Made by a program: the position numbers and the translations under genes | The notes under the pieces: model-generated | What the model was told of the DNA's origin: nothing | The model's database searches: none | What the model saw: only the letters and a program-made list of their open reading frames with translations | Assembly: GCA_964407855.1 (NCBI GenBank) | Contig: CAYOXI010000014.1 | Location: 1-45,740, forward strand | Source of the DNA: SHZI01 sp964407855 | GTDB lineage: Bacteria; Pseudomonadota; Gammaproteobacteria; Steroidobacterales; GCA-2729495 | Direction: 5' to 3' | DNA length: 45,740 bases | In this document: positions 35,465-45,102 of the stretch, in pieces | Numbering within the stretch: position 1 is the stretch's first letter | Layout of the letters: the number at the start of each line of letters is the position of its first letter

Positions 35465-36247
35465 ATGGCGGATGATTCGCACAACGAGCCCCCCGAGCAG
35501 CTCCCCGAAGCCAGCCTGATGTCGCATCTGCTGGAGCTGCGCTCACGCCTGCTGAAGGCCGTCGGCGCGATCCTGGCTGTGTTCCTGTGCCTGCTGCCCT
35601 TCACCCGGCTGGTGTTTGAAGCCGTGGCTGAGCCCCTGATGGCGAAGCTCCCGACTGGTTCATCCATGATTGCCACGCAGGTGGCCTCACCGTTCCTGAC
35701 GCCCTTCAAGGCCAGCTTCTATGTGGCCATCCTGCTCGCCATGCCGGTGGTCATCTACCAGATCTGGGCTTTCGTGGCGCCGGGACTCTACCGGCGCGAG
35801 AAGCGCCTGGCCGTGCCGCTGCTGGTATCCACGGTGGTGCTGTTCTATGTGGGCGTGGCCTTTGCCTACTTTCTGGTTTTCCCGCTGATGTTTGGCTTCT
35901 TCACGGCAGTGACCCCCGCGGGTGTGCAGGTGATGACGGACATCAACAGCTACCTGGACTTCGTGCTGGTCATTTTCGTCGCTTTCGGTCTTGCCTTCGA
36001 GGTACCGGTGGCCACGGTGTTGCTGGTGCTCACGGGCATGGTGTCGGTCGATGCGCTGGCACGGCATCGCCAGTACGTGTTTCTCGGTGCCTTTGTCGTC
36101 GGCATGGTCCTGACGCCGCCAGATATCATCTCCCAGACCCTGCTGGCGGTGCCCATGTACCTGCTCTACGAGGTCGGCATCTTCATGGCCCGCTCCCTGA
36201 GCCGGCCCCGGACTGCCGAGGATGCCGTGCAGGACAAGCCCGCCTGA
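35465..36247 (+). CDS. tatC: Sec-independent translocase subunit TatC
   Basis: The signal-peptide receptor core of the Tat translocase: 260 residues, six helices. SHLLELRSRLLKAV at the N-terminus, FVAPGLYRREKR (with the conserved glutamate) and FGLAFEVPVA are diagnostic. The last periplasmic motif LTPPDIISQTLLAVPMYLLYE matches the family. Final gene of tatABC; the POT transporter gene begins 26 bp later on the same strand and may be co-transcribed. Confidence 0.97.
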   Translation: MADDSHNEPPEQLPEASLMSHLLELRSRLLKAVGAILAVFLCLLPFTRLVFEAVAEPLMAKLPTGSSMIATQVASPFLTPFKASFYVAILLAMPVVIYQIWAFVAPGLYRREKRLAVPLLVSTVVLFYVGVAFAYFLVFPLMFGFFTAVTPAGVQVMTDINSYLDFVLVIFVAFGLAFEVPVATVLLVLTGMVSVDALARHRQYVFLGAFVVGMVLTPPDIISQTLLAVPMYLLYEVGIFMARSLSRPRTAEDAVQDKPA

Positions 36248-36273
36248 ATGACGGGGCCAGGGGCAATCCGCAC

Positions 36274-37794
<1,521 letters not shown>

Positions 37795-37802
37795 GCCGTG
37801 CA

Positions 37803-37831
37803 TTGCCCCCGCGGGCAGGTCACCGGATAAT
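37803..37831 (+). promoter_or_regulatory. Candidate promoter for the DUF1330 gene
   Basis: -35 TTGCCC (37803-37808), 17-bp spacer, -10 GATAAT (37826-37831, five of six), in the 70-bp gap after the POT transporter. Predicted leader about 27 nt. Confidence 0.5.
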
Positions 37832-37864
37832 CCGCCCCCTCACTGCACAGCCGGAGCCAGCCTG

Positions 37865-38176
37865 ATGCCCGCCTATATCGTGTCCATCGTCGAGATCAAC
37901 AACCCCGGCCCGAACCTGAAGAAGTACACCGAGGAATCCGCCCGTCTGGCGAGATCCCACGGTGGCCAATACATCGTCCGGGGCAAGTGTCCGGCTGTGG
38001 TATCCGGCACCCTGCTGAACAGCAAGGTCATCGTGATCCTGGAATTCCCCGCCATGGAGAACCTGCGGGCCTTCTACGACAGCGACGCCTATCAGAAGGA
38101 CTGCAAGCCGCTGCGTGAAGGCACGGGCATCTACGACATCGGTTTCTTCGAGTCGCCCCCTGCCGCGATGGCCTGA
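37865..38176 (+). CDS. DUF1330 protein (dimeric alpha-beta barrel fold)
   Basis: A 103-residue cytoplasmic protein. AYIVSIVEINNP, then LKKYTEESARLARSHGGQYIVRG, VIVILEFPAMENLRAFYDSD and AYQKDCKPLRE follow the DUF1330 pattern, a ferredoxin-like monooxygenase-related fold with no settled function. It has its own promoter-like sequence. Its last 46 nt overlap the end of the convergent thioesterase gene. Confidence 0.88.
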   Translation: MPAYIVSIVEINNPGPNLKKYTEESARLARSHGGQYIVRGKCPAVVSGTLLNSKVIVILEFPAMENLRAFYDSDAYQKDCKPLREGTGIYDIGFFESPPAAMA

Positions 38177-38598
38177 TCGAGGCGCCGCAGGTCGTCCGGA
38201 CCGGCGGCCACGAGCATGAAAGTGCCGTCTGCTTCGGCAACCCGGCTGTCATCCGTGGCCTTCAGGGCAATGCCTTCGAGGTAAGCGACGTTGCCCCGAC
38301 GCCGGAGTAGCCGGCCCTGCAGGTGGATCGGCGTGCCGAGGCTGAGCGGCTGGCGATAGCGGATCTCGCAACGCGCCGTATGTGCGCGGACACCTTTAAG
38401 GAACAGCCAGTTGGCCATCACGTCGTCCAGGACGCTGTAGAGGATGCCGCCGTGGGTGAGGTTGTCGTAGCCTCCATGGTTCGGGCCGGGGATGAAGGCC
38501 GCCCTGCACACCCCGTCGTCATCGAGGTGGAACCTGAGCCGGAGACCCTGCGGGTTGGCCGGGCCGCACACGAAGCAGCGATTGGCATCTGGGCGCAT
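38131..38598 (-). CDS. PaaI-family hotdog-fold thioesterase
   Basis: A 155-residue putative acyl-CoA thioesterase. MRPDANRCFVCGPANPQGL opens the protein. THGGILYSVLDDVMANWL is the hotdog helix with the likely catalytic Asp region, and ARCEIRYRQPLSLG and HLQGRLLRRRGNVAYLEGIA form the strands. The ATG at 38598 is chosen because upstream codons are unconserved and overlap the divergent HIT gene. Substrate unknown. It overlaps DUF1330 by 46 nt at the 3' end. Confidence 0.9.
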   Translation of the reverse strand: MRPDANRCFVCGPANPQGLRLRFHLDDDGVCRAAFIPGPNHGGYDNLTHGGILYSVLDDVMANWLFLKGVRAHTARCEIRYRQPLSLGTPIHLQGRLLRRRGNVAYLEGIALKATDDSRVAEADGTFMLVAAGPDDLRRLDQAIAAGGDSKKPMS

Positions 38599-38610
38599 GG
38601 CACCTATGCT
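38582..38610 (+). promoter_or_regulatory. Candidate promoter and strong RBS for the HIT gene
   Basis: -35 TTGGCA (38582-38587, five of six), 17-bp spacer, -10 TATGCT (38605-38610). The -35 lies inside the first codons of the divergent thioesterase gene. A near-perfect Shine-Dalgarno GGAGGAA (38617-38623) precedes the HIT ATG. Confidence 0.55.
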
Positions 38611-38627
38611 AAACGCGGAGGAATGCC

Positions 38628-39050
38628 ATGGCCTACGATTCCGGGAATATTTTTGCGCGGATCCTGCGGGGCGAACTGCCTGCCTGCCGGGTTTACGAGG
38701 ATGAGCACACGGTCGCGATCCTCGACGTGATGCCCCAGTCGGACGGCCACACCCTGGTGATTCCCCGGACTCCCGCTGAGAATCTGCTGGATCTCGATCC
38801 CGCACTGGCCGCTGCGGTAATCATCACGGGACAACGCATCGCCCGGGCCCAGCTTCGCGCCTTCCGGGCCGATGGCATCACCCTGATGCAGTTCAACGGC
38901 ACGGCGGCCGGCCAGACCGTTTTTCACTGTCACCTTCACGTGATCCCGCGCTACGCGGACCAGCCGCTGCGGAGCCACGGCCGGGGCATGGCGGAGTCAT
39001 CGCTGCTGGCGGAACAGGCCGTCCGTCTGCAGGCCGCACTGAAGACCTGA
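38628..39050 (+). CDS. HIT-family nucleotide hydrolase
   Basis: A 140-residue histidine-triad protein of the HINT/Fhit-like group, expected to hydrolyse nucleoside phosphoramidates or dinucleoside polyphosphates. The triad is His100-Cys-His102-Leu-His104 in VFHCHLHVIPRY. FARILRGELPACRVYEDE and HTLVIPR are also typical. It runs divergently from the thioesterase gene and converges on the GGDEF gene. Confidence 0.94.
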   Translation: MAYDSGNIFARILRGELPACRVYEDEHTVAILDVMPQSDGHTLVIPRTPAENLLDLDPALAAAVIITGQRIARAQLRAFRADGITLMQFNGTAAGQTVFHCHLHVIPRYADQPLRSHGRGMAESSLLAEQAVRLQAALKT

Positions 39051-39081
39051 GGCGGCGCTTCAGCTGAGGCCAGCCATGCCT

Positions 39082-40194
39082 TCAGGCGGAGCTGGTGGCA
39101 AGGCCCGGTTCCGGCCGGCGCCGCAGTTGCTTGTCCTGGCGCATCGCGCGATCCGCGTTGCGCAGCAACTGCCGGAAGTCATCGTCGTCGCCCGCAGCGA
39201 CCGCCGTGCCGATGCTTACCGCGAGCCGGCGCATTGCGTAGTCAAAATCCTGTGTCGCCGAGTAGACGTGGTGACGGATGCGGTTGGCCACCAGCTCGGC
39301 GCCTGCTTCGGTGCACTGGACGAGATAGACCACGAACTCATCGCCGCCATAACGGGCGCAGATGTCATCCGGACGGGTGGCACGGAGGATGCCCTCGGCC
39401 ACGGCCTGCAGGGCCCGGTCGCCGGCTTCGTGGCCGAAACTGTCGTTGATGCGGCAGAGCTGCTCCACGTCAATCATCAGCAGGATGCCGAGGCGCGCAC
39501 CTCCGGAAGTTGTATCCCGCTGGCGGGCCGAGACCAGGCGGCTGAAGCTGCGCAGGTTGTAGAGGTCTGTCAACTCGTCGCGCTCGGCCAGCATGCGGAT
39601 GGTGCGCGTGGCCCGCTCGAGGTGGCTGGCCAGCGCCATGGTGAGAAAAGCGACCAGCAATGTGGGCGCGAGCTCCGCGAACAGGGTAATCAGCGCTGGC
39701 AGAGTCAGGGCAGCCAGCCCGTCGGTTGCCAAAGCCGGCAGCAGCCGGCCGGCCACGATCAGTCCGAGCAGCAGGACCGTCACTTGCCGTCCCAGCAGCA
39801 GCGCCGCAGTGACCACCGGCAGCAGGAACAGATGACTGAGGGTTCCGGCGCTGGACCCGGCCTTAGCAATCAGCGCGGCAATGAAGATCACCATGACCGC
39901 CGTCTCCACGCCCAGCCGCAGCCGGGACTGGCGCCGGAGCAGCGAAATCCGCGGGATGACCAGCACCGTTGCGGCGAAAGCCAGCAGGGTCAGGAACCAG
40001 CCGGTCGGGGCAGAGATCGCATCCCGGGCAACGGGGTAATACAGCGCCGTGACGAGCAGCAGCAGGAGCTGTACCTCGCGGAAACTCCGGGCAATGCCTG
40101 GCAACGCGTCCCGCGGACCCGCGACAGCCGTGTTGATCAGCCCCGCAGAAGCCGGCGGCGCAGCTTCCCTGCCCGGCGCCATCGTGGTCGGCAC
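39082..40194 (-). CDS. Membrane GGDEF protein (probable diguanylate cyclase)
   Basis: A 370-residue protein: about six hydrophobic helices (roughly 40-195) without a recognised sensor domain, then a GGDEF domain. The active-site motif GGDEF is exact (283-287) and the inhibitory RxxD site (RPDD, 274-277) is five residues before it, so product inhibition by c-di-GMP is likely. The metal/substrate motif is unusual, IDVEQLCRINDSFGHEAGD in place of DxDxFKxxND, and ELTDLYNLRSF departs from LTGLxNRR. Activity is probable but not assured. It starts 5 bp after ctpA ends, so it is likely co-transcribed. Confidence 0.9.
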   Translation of the reverse strand: MPTTMAPGREAAPPASAGLINTAVAGPRDALPGIARSFREVQLLLLLVTALYYPVARDAISAPTGWFLTLLAFAATVLVIPRISLLRRQSRLRLGVETAVMVIFIAALIAKAGSSAGTLSHLFLLPVVTAALLLGRQVTVLLLGLIVAGRLLPALATDGLAALTLPALITLFAELAPTLLVAFLTMALASHLERATRTIRMLAERDELTDLYNLRSFSRLVSARQRDTTSGGARLGILLMIDVEQLCRINDSFGHEAGDRALQAVAEGILRATRPDDICARYGGDEFVVYLVQCTEAGAELVANRIRHHVYSATQDFDYAMRRLAVSIGTAVAAGDDDDFRQLLRNADRAMRQDKQLRRRPEPGLATSSA

Positions 40195-40199
40195 CCGGG

Positions 40200-41438
40200 T
40201 CAGTGCGCCCGGCCCTGCAGCTGCCGGGGCTCCTTGATCAGGGACAGGGCGCGGTGGAGTGCCTCGTCGCTGATGTCCGTCACCGGGGCTGTCGGGCTGC
40301 CGGCCAGCGACGGCGCGCCGGCGGCCTCGAGGTAGATGTCGGGCGTGATGCCCTGCCCCTGGATTGAAACACCCGTCGGCGTGAAGTACCGGGACGTGGT
40401 CAGTTTGATGGCATGGCCGTCCGACAGGGGCATCACGGTCTGCACCGAGCCCTTGCCGAAGGTGCGCGTGCCGATGATGGTGGCCCGGCCGTTGTCCTGC
40501 AGGGCACCGGCAACGATCTCGGCCGCGGAGGCCGAGCTGGCATTGACCAGTACCGCGAGGGGCGCGCCATTGAGCAGGTCACCGGGGAAGGCCTCGTGCC
40601 GGAAGGTCGCATCCCGGGTCCGGCCGCTGGCGGTGACGATCAGACCCTGGTCCAGGAAAAGGTCCGCCACCTCGACGGCGGCCTCGAGTACCCCGCCGGG
40701 GTTGTTGCGCAGGTCGAGGACCAGGCCCTGAAGTCCTCCGGGTGCCTCGCGGCGCAGCTGGGCCAGAGCCCGACGCAGGTCCTTTGCCGTGGTGTCGCTG
40801 AACTGGTTGATCCGTGCGTAGCCGTAGCCCGGCTCCTCCAGGCGAAAGCGCACACTGTGGACTTCCACGCTGCTGCGGATCAGTTCGAAGGCCAGCGGCT
40901 CCGGCTCGCCGGTACGGGTCACCGTCAACCTGACCGGCGTGCCGGGCGCGCCCCGCATGCTCGCGATGGCCTGGTCGATATTGCGCTGATCAACAGCTTC
41001 ACCGTCGATGGCGAGGATAAAGTCCCCCGAACGAATGCCGGCCTCAGCGGCCGGTGTGCCCTCAAGGGCGGCCATGATGGCCACGCGCCCCTCCGTCATC
41101 TGGATCTCGAGGCCGACTCCCGAGTAGCTGCCGCTGGTCGAGATCCTGATCTCCTCGTATTCCCGGGCGTTGAGGAACTGGGAATGGGCATCAAGCTTGG
41201 TCAGCATCCCCCGCATCGCGTTGTCCATCAGCTGGCTGTCGGACACGGGCTCGACATACTCCCGCTTCACCTTCTCCAGCAGTTCGGCCAGGATCCGGGA
41301 CTCCGCCTCGGGCAGCCGGGGCACGAATCGCTCGGTGCTGTTCAGGCCCGCCACAACCGCGCCGCCAACGGCCAGGGAAAAGCCCAGGATGGCCCCGGTG
41401 ATCAGCGGCAGCAGACCCTTGGAAAAGGCGTCTCTCAC
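40200..41438 (-). CDS. ctpA: Carboxyl-terminal processing protease (S41)
   Basis: A periplasmic, membrane-anchored serine protease of 412 residues that trims envelope proteins, often peptidoglycan hydrolases. N-terminal anchor at about 10-31, then a helical segment, a PDZ domain (about 100-180, SGVGLEIQM to IASMRGAPG) and the S41 core. The catalytic dyad is Ser302 in NASSASAAE and a Lys near 329 in TFGKGSVQT. GTG start. It stands directly after the envC-like gene, as in Pseudomonas, linking protease and amidase control in cell-wall remodelling. Confidence 0.95.
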   Translation of the reverse strand: MRDAFSKGLLPLITGAILGFSLAVGGAVVAGLNSTERFVPRLPEAESRILAELLEKVKREYVEPVSDSQLMDNAMRGMLTKLDAHSQFLNAREYEEIRISTSGSYSGVGLEIQMTEGRVAIMAALEGTPAAEAGIRSGDFILAIDGEAVDQRNIDQAIASMRGAPGTPVRLTVTRTGEPEPLAFELIRSSVEVHSVRFRLEEPGYGYARINQFSDTTAKDLRRALAQLRREAPGGLQGLVLDLRNNPGGVLEAAVEVADLFLDQGLIVTASGRTRDATFRHEAFPGDLLNGAPLAVLVNASSASAAEIVAGALQDNGRATIIGTRTFGKGSVQTVMPLSDGHAIKLTTSRYFTPTGVSIQGQGITPDIYLEAAGAPSLAGSPTAPVTDISDEALHRALSLIKEPRQLQGRAH

Positions 41439-41528
41439 GGTGATTCCACTCCCCGACGAGCAAGGACACTAGCACAGCAGTTCGCCGCGAAAGCTGGACT
41501 GGACCACACTTCCCGGGGGGTGGCCGGG

Positions 41529-42713
41529 CTAGCGAATCCACTGGCGGGGATTGAGGGGTTTGCCGTTCTTCCGAACCTCGAAATACAGGGCTGGCCGTGA
41601 CTGGCCGCCGGTATCGCCGACGCGGGCGAGTACGTCGCCGACCTGCACCCGGTCGCCGACCTGGCGGGCCAGGTTCTGGTTGTGTCCGTACAGGGTCAGC
41701 ACGCCGCCGCCGTGGTCCATGGCGAGCAGCAGGCCGAGGCCGGGCAGCCAGTCGGCGTAGACCACCCGGCCGGCCCGGACGGCGCGGACCTCGGTCCCGG
41801 CCGGCGCCCCGATGAGCACGCCTTCCCAGCGCAGCTGGCCACCGGCGCGGGGTTGGCCGAAATCCGCCAGCACGGAACCGGTTACGGGCCAGCTGCCCCG
41901 GGGTAGTGGTTTGCCCGGCGAAACCCCGGGCTCCGGCGGCGGCACGACAGGGCCCCGGCCGGGACGCGCCGCTTCGCGTTCTGCCCGGGCAGCGGCCTGC
42001 TGCAGCTCCCGCACCAGTTTCTCAAGACCCGCGGCCTCGCTGCGGGACCGGGCCAGCTGCTGCTGCTGACCCTTCATCTGGCGGGTCAGGTCCTGGACGA
42101 CCCTGGCCCGACGGTCACGGGCCTCGTCGAGGGACGCGACGCGCTGCTGCTGCGTGACTTCCAGTGCAGCAAAGCCCGCTTGTTCGCGCTCAAGGCTCTC
42201 CTCGCCCTGTTTCAGGGCGGCCAGCGTGGCCTGGATGCCGGCCAGCAGTTCGCCGCGACTGCGCATCAGGTAGCCCAGCCAGGTGAGCCGGCGGCCGAGG
42301 TCCGCCGGGTCATCGAGGCTGAGCGCCGTCTTCAGGGATTCGTTGCGCCCGCTGAACTGGGCAAGACGCAACTGGGCGGCCAGGGCTTCCCGCTGTCCGG
42401 TCAGCGCCTTTTCGGTTTCGCTGAGCTGGCGCCGAAGCTGGCCAAGACGGGCGCCGGCTTCCTGCAGCTGCTGGCGGGTGGCCCGCAGGGCCTGGCGCGC
42501 TTCCGCAGCGGCCAGCTCTGCGGCCTTGAGTTCCTTGTTCAGTGCCTCACGACGCGCCGCGTCCCGGCGGGACTCGGTTTCCAGCGTCCGGATCCGCTCC
42601 TGGACACGCCCCAGGTCGCCTCTGACCGTGGCCGGATCCGGCGCCGCCGGCAGCCCGGCGGGAAGGAGCAGAAGCAGCCCGGAAAGCGCCAGCAAACACA
42701 GGGGAGCGGTCAT
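41529..42713 (-). CDS. envC: EnvC-like murein hydrolase activator with degenerate LytM domain
   Basis: A periplasmic protein of 394 residues: signal peptide (about 1-23), a long coiled coil (about 28-255, rich in Q, E, R, A), a Pro/Gly linker and a C-terminal M23/LytM domain (about 280-394). The domain has lost its zinc ligands: LRWEGVLIGA replaces the HxxxD segment and ALYFEVR replaces HxHFEVR. That is typical of EnvC, which activates AmiA/AmiB amidases at the septum without cutting murein itself. Upstream of ctpA on the same strand and divergent from yibN. Confidence 0.92.
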   Translation of the reverse strand: MTAPLCLLALSGLLLLLPAGLPAAPDPATVRGDLGRVQERIRTLETESRRDAARREALNKELKAAELAAAEARQALRATRQQLQEAGARLGQLRRQLSETEKALTGQREALAAQLRLAQFSGRNESLKTALSLDDPADLGRRLTWLGYLMRSRGELLAGIQATLAALKQGEESLEREQAGFAALEVTQQQRVASLDEARDRRARVVQDLTRQMKGQQQQLARSRSEAAGLEKLVRELQQAAARAEREAARPGRGPVVPPPEPGVSPGKPLPRGSWPVTGSVLADFGQPRAGGQLRWEGVLIGAPAGTEVRAVRAGRVVYADWLPGLGLLLAMDHGGGVLTLYGHNQNLARQVGDRVQVGDVLARVGDTGGQSRPALYFEVRKNGKPLNPRQWIR

Positions 42714-42737
42714 CTGCGGGGGAGTTTAGGCGATGGG

Positions 42738-42743
42738 TATAAT
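42738..42743 (+). promoter_or_regulatory. Consensus -10 for yibN-grxC-secB-gpsA
   Basis: An exact TATAAT, 24 bp upstream of the yibN ATG, in the short spacer to the divergent envC-like gene. The -35 at 17 bp (TGCGGG) is poor. Confidence 0.5.
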
Positions 42744-42767
42744 GCGCCGCCAGCCATAGCGGATCCC

Positions 42768-43193
42768 ATGGAAAATCTCGTCCTCTTCGCCACTGCCAAC
42801 CCGCTGCTCGTGACCGCGACCGTTCTCATGATCGTCGCCGTCATCGCCTTCGAGGTGCGCCTGCGTGGCCGCGCGGAACTCGAGCTTTCCATTCCCGAGG
42901 CGGTGCGGATGATCAACAACGGCGCCACCGTCGTCGACGTTCGCGAGCCCGCGCGCTTCGCTGCCGGACATATCGTGGACGCCATCAACATGACCGCAGC
43001 AGATCTCAGCAAGGGCGAGGAAGGGAAAATCAAGAAGAAGCGTGGCGTCCTGGTGGTCTGCGATACCGGCAGCGAGAGCCACCGGTGCGCCCGCAGCCTG
43101 CGTACCAGCGGCTTCGAGGCCGTGTTCAGCCTGGCCGGCGGCCTTGCCGCCTGGCAGCGGGAAGCGCAGCCCCTCGTGGCCAGCAAGCGCTGA
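42768..43193 (+). CDS. yibN: Membrane-anchored rhodanese-like protein (YibN type)
   Basis: A 141-residue protein with an N-terminal helix (about 10-27) and a rhodanese domain. VVDVREPARFAAGHI and the active-site loop VVCDTGSESHRCA, with its catalytic Cys, suggest sulfur transfer. ATG 42768 matches the family; the frame further up lies over the envC-like gene. It heads the yibN-grxC-secB-gpsA order known from E. coli, and was named from that context. Confidence 0.92.
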   Translation: MENLVLFATANPLLVTATVLMIVAVIAFEVRLRGRAELELSIPEAVRMINNGATVVDVREPARFAAGHIVDAINMTAADLSKGEEGKIKKKRGVLVVCDTGSESHRCARSLRTSGFEAVFSLAGGLAAWQREAQPLVASKR

Positions 43194-43207
43194 GTGCCGA
43201 CGGATTT

Positions 43208-43483
43208 ATGACCGGGACAACGGGAGTCGTCATGTACGCGAATGCCTGGTGCCCCTATTGCTCGGCAGCGCGCGCCCTGCTGCGCGCCCGGCAGGCCGTG
43301 ATCACGGAGATTGATGTCGAGGCCGAGCCCCGGCGCCGGGCCGAAATGATCGAGCGCAGCGGCCGGACCACCGTACCGCAGATCTTCATCGGCGCGACCC
43401 ACATCGGGGGGTACGATGACCTGGTGACGGTGGAGCGCTCCGGCCGGCTCGACGCGCTGCTCGCCGCGGCCTCGCGGCCCTGA
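43208..43483 (+). CDS. grxC: Glutaredoxin 3
   Basis: A small redox protein of 91 residues that reduces disulfides with glutathione. The dithiol active site is Cys15-Pro-Tyr-Cys18 in ANAWCPYCSAA. TTVPQIFIGATHIGGYDDL carries the cis-Pro and the glutathione-binding Gly-Gly. ATG 43208 keeps the first beta strand (GVVMY); ATG 43232 would cut it. It is followed by secB after 34 bp. Confidence 0.95.
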   Translation: MTGTTGVVMYANAWCPYCSAARALLRARQAVITEIDVEAEPRRRAEMIERSGRTTVPQIFIGATHIGGYDDLVTVERSGRLDALLAAASRP

Positions 43484-43517
43484 ACTGAACACTGCAGAAC
43501 CTGCTGAAAGAGACTTT

Positions 43518-44027
43518 ATGGCTGACGCGCCCACCACCAGCAATGGCACCAGCAATGGCAACGGTGCCGCGGCCCCCGATCAGCGCCAGTTCGGCCTGCG
43601 CCAGCTCTACATCAAGGACATGTCCTTCGAGGCGCCCAACTCTCCGGGCATACTCACCGAGGCCGGACTCGAACCCGAGATCAAGCTGAACCTGCGCACC
43701 TCGCACCGTGACCTTGGCAACAGCCTCAACGAGGTGGCCCTCCATGTGAGCGTGCACGCCACGGCCGGGACGCGCACCGTCTTCCTGCTCGAACTGGAGC
43801 AGGCGGGCGCCTTTCTGGTCAGTGGTTTCGCCGGCGAGGAGCTCCGGGCCGTGCTCGGCATTGCCTGCCCCAACACCCTGTTTCCCTACGCCCGGGAGGC
43901 GGTGTCGTCCCTGGTACAGCGCGGTGGCTTCTCGCCCCTCGTGCTCCAGCCCATCGACTTCTCGGCGCTGTTCGCCCAGGCCCAGGCCCAGGCAAACCGG
44001 CCTGCCCAGCCGGTAGGTCAGGCCTGA
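43518..44027 (+). CDS. secB: Protein-export chaperone SecB
   Basis: A tetrameric cytosolic chaperone that keeps preproteins unfolded and hands them to SecA. It has 169 residues: an N-terminal low-complexity stretch (TSNGTSNGNGAA), then LRQLYIKDMSFEAPNSP, LNEVALHVSVHA and the family-defining CPNTLFPYAREAVSSLVQRGGF. Its presence is typical of Gram-negative bacteria. The C-terminal tail is rich in Gln and Ala. Confidence 0.97.
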   Translation: MADAPTTSNGTSNGNGAAAPDQRQFGLRQLYIKDMSFEAPNSPGILTEAGLEPEIKLNLRTSHRDLGNSLNEVALHVSVHATAGTRTVFLLELEQAGAFLVSGFAGEELRAVLGIACPNTLFPYAREAVSSLVQRGGFSPLVLQPIDFSALFAQAQAQANRPAQPVGQA

Positions 44028-44052
44028 CCGCCTGATCGTAATTGGTCCGCCC

Positions 44053-45102
44053 GTGACACCCCTGCCCGCCGCAGCATCGGACAGCCTCGCGGTGCTCGGG
44101 GCGGGTTCCTGGGGAACCGCACTCGCCCTACAGTTTGCGCGGGCCGGTCACCAGGTGACCCTCTGGGGCCGGGACGGCGAAGCGCTACTCGCTCTTGGCA
44201 GCCAGCGCTGCAACCAGCGCTACCTGCCCGGGGTATCGCTTCCGCCGTCAGTGGCGGTCAATCCGGACCTGGCCTCCACGGTTGCGGCCCACCGCGATCT
44301 GCTGGTGGCTGTGCCGAGCCACGCCTTCCGGGAAACCCTGAAGCGGATGCAGCCAACCCTGCGGCCTGATGCCCGCCTAGCCTGGGCCACCAAGGGCTTC
44401 GAACACGGCACGGGCAAGCTGCCCCACGGCGTGGCCCGCGAGCTGCTCGGGGACACGCTGCCGGTTGCCGTGCTGTCCGGACCCACCTTTGCGCGTGAGG
44501 TCGGCGCGGGCCTGCCGACCGCGTTGACCGTGGCGGCCAGCGACGAGGCTTTCGCCCGGGACCTCGCCGCCCGGCTGTCCGGCCCAAAGTTTCGCGCCTA
44601 TACGTCGACCGACATGATTGGTGTCGAGGTGGGCGGAGCGGTGAAGAACGTGCTCGCGATCGGCGCGGGAATCTCCGACGGGCTGGGCTTTGGCGCCAAT
44701 ACCCGTATCGCCCTGATCACACGGGGTCTCGTCGAGATGACGCGACTCGGGGTGGCCCTCGGCGGCCGGGCCGGGACCTTCATGGGGCTGTCCGGCATGG
44801 GCGACCTGGTACTCACCTGCACCGACGACCAGTCGAGAAACCGTCGCTTCGGGCTCATGGTGGCGGGCGGCGTGACAGCCGACGAGGCGGCCGCCCGGAT
44901 CGGCCAGGTGGTAGAGGGCCGGTTTGCCGCCCGGGCGGTGCGGGATGTGGCCGCCGGCCTGGGCCTCGAGATGCCGATCTGCCAACAGGTGTTCCAGGTG
45001 CTTGAGGAAGGCTTGCCACCCGGGGAAGCAGTGATGGCGCTGATGGCGCGCGAGCTGAAGCCGGAAAGCGACGCGTCGGTGTGGGGCGATTCGCCGACCT
45101 AA
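44053..45102 (+). CDS. gpsA: NAD(P)H-dependent glycerol-3-phosphate dehydrogenase
   Basis: Reduces dihydroxyacetone phosphate to sn-glycerol 3-phosphate for phospholipid synthesis. The 349 residues have the N-terminal Rossmann motif LGAGSWGTALA, then KGFEHGTGKLP, SGPTFAREV, the catalytic Lys in GGAVKNVLAIGAG and the substrate motif GLSGMGDLVLTCT. GTG start (MTPLPAAASD). The last gene of the yibN group; its TAA overlaps the stop of trmL on the other strand. Confidence 0.97.
   Translation: MTPLPAAASDSLAVLGAGSWGTALALQFARAGHQVTLWGRDGEALLALGSQRCNQRYLPGVSLPPSVAVNPDLASTVAAHRDLLVAVPSHAFRETLKRMQPTLRPDARLAWATKGFEHGTGKLPHGVARELLGDTLPVAVLSGPTFAREVGAGLPTALTVAASDEAFARDLAARLSGPKFRAYTSTDMIGVEVGGAVKNVLAIGAGISDGLGFGANTRIALITRGLVEMTRLGVALGGRAGTFMGLSGMGDLVLTCTDDQSRNRRFGLMVAGGVTADEAAARIGQVVEGRFAARAVRDVAAGLGLEMPICQQVFQVLEEGLPPGEAVMALMARELKPESDASVWGDSPT

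Noticed and set aside
39076..40335. Plus-strand 419-codon Gln/Arg-rich frame over the GGDEF gene
   Set aside because: Antisense low-complexity shadow; similar frames over ctpA (40413-41600) and oppB (31833-32933) rejected for the same reason.
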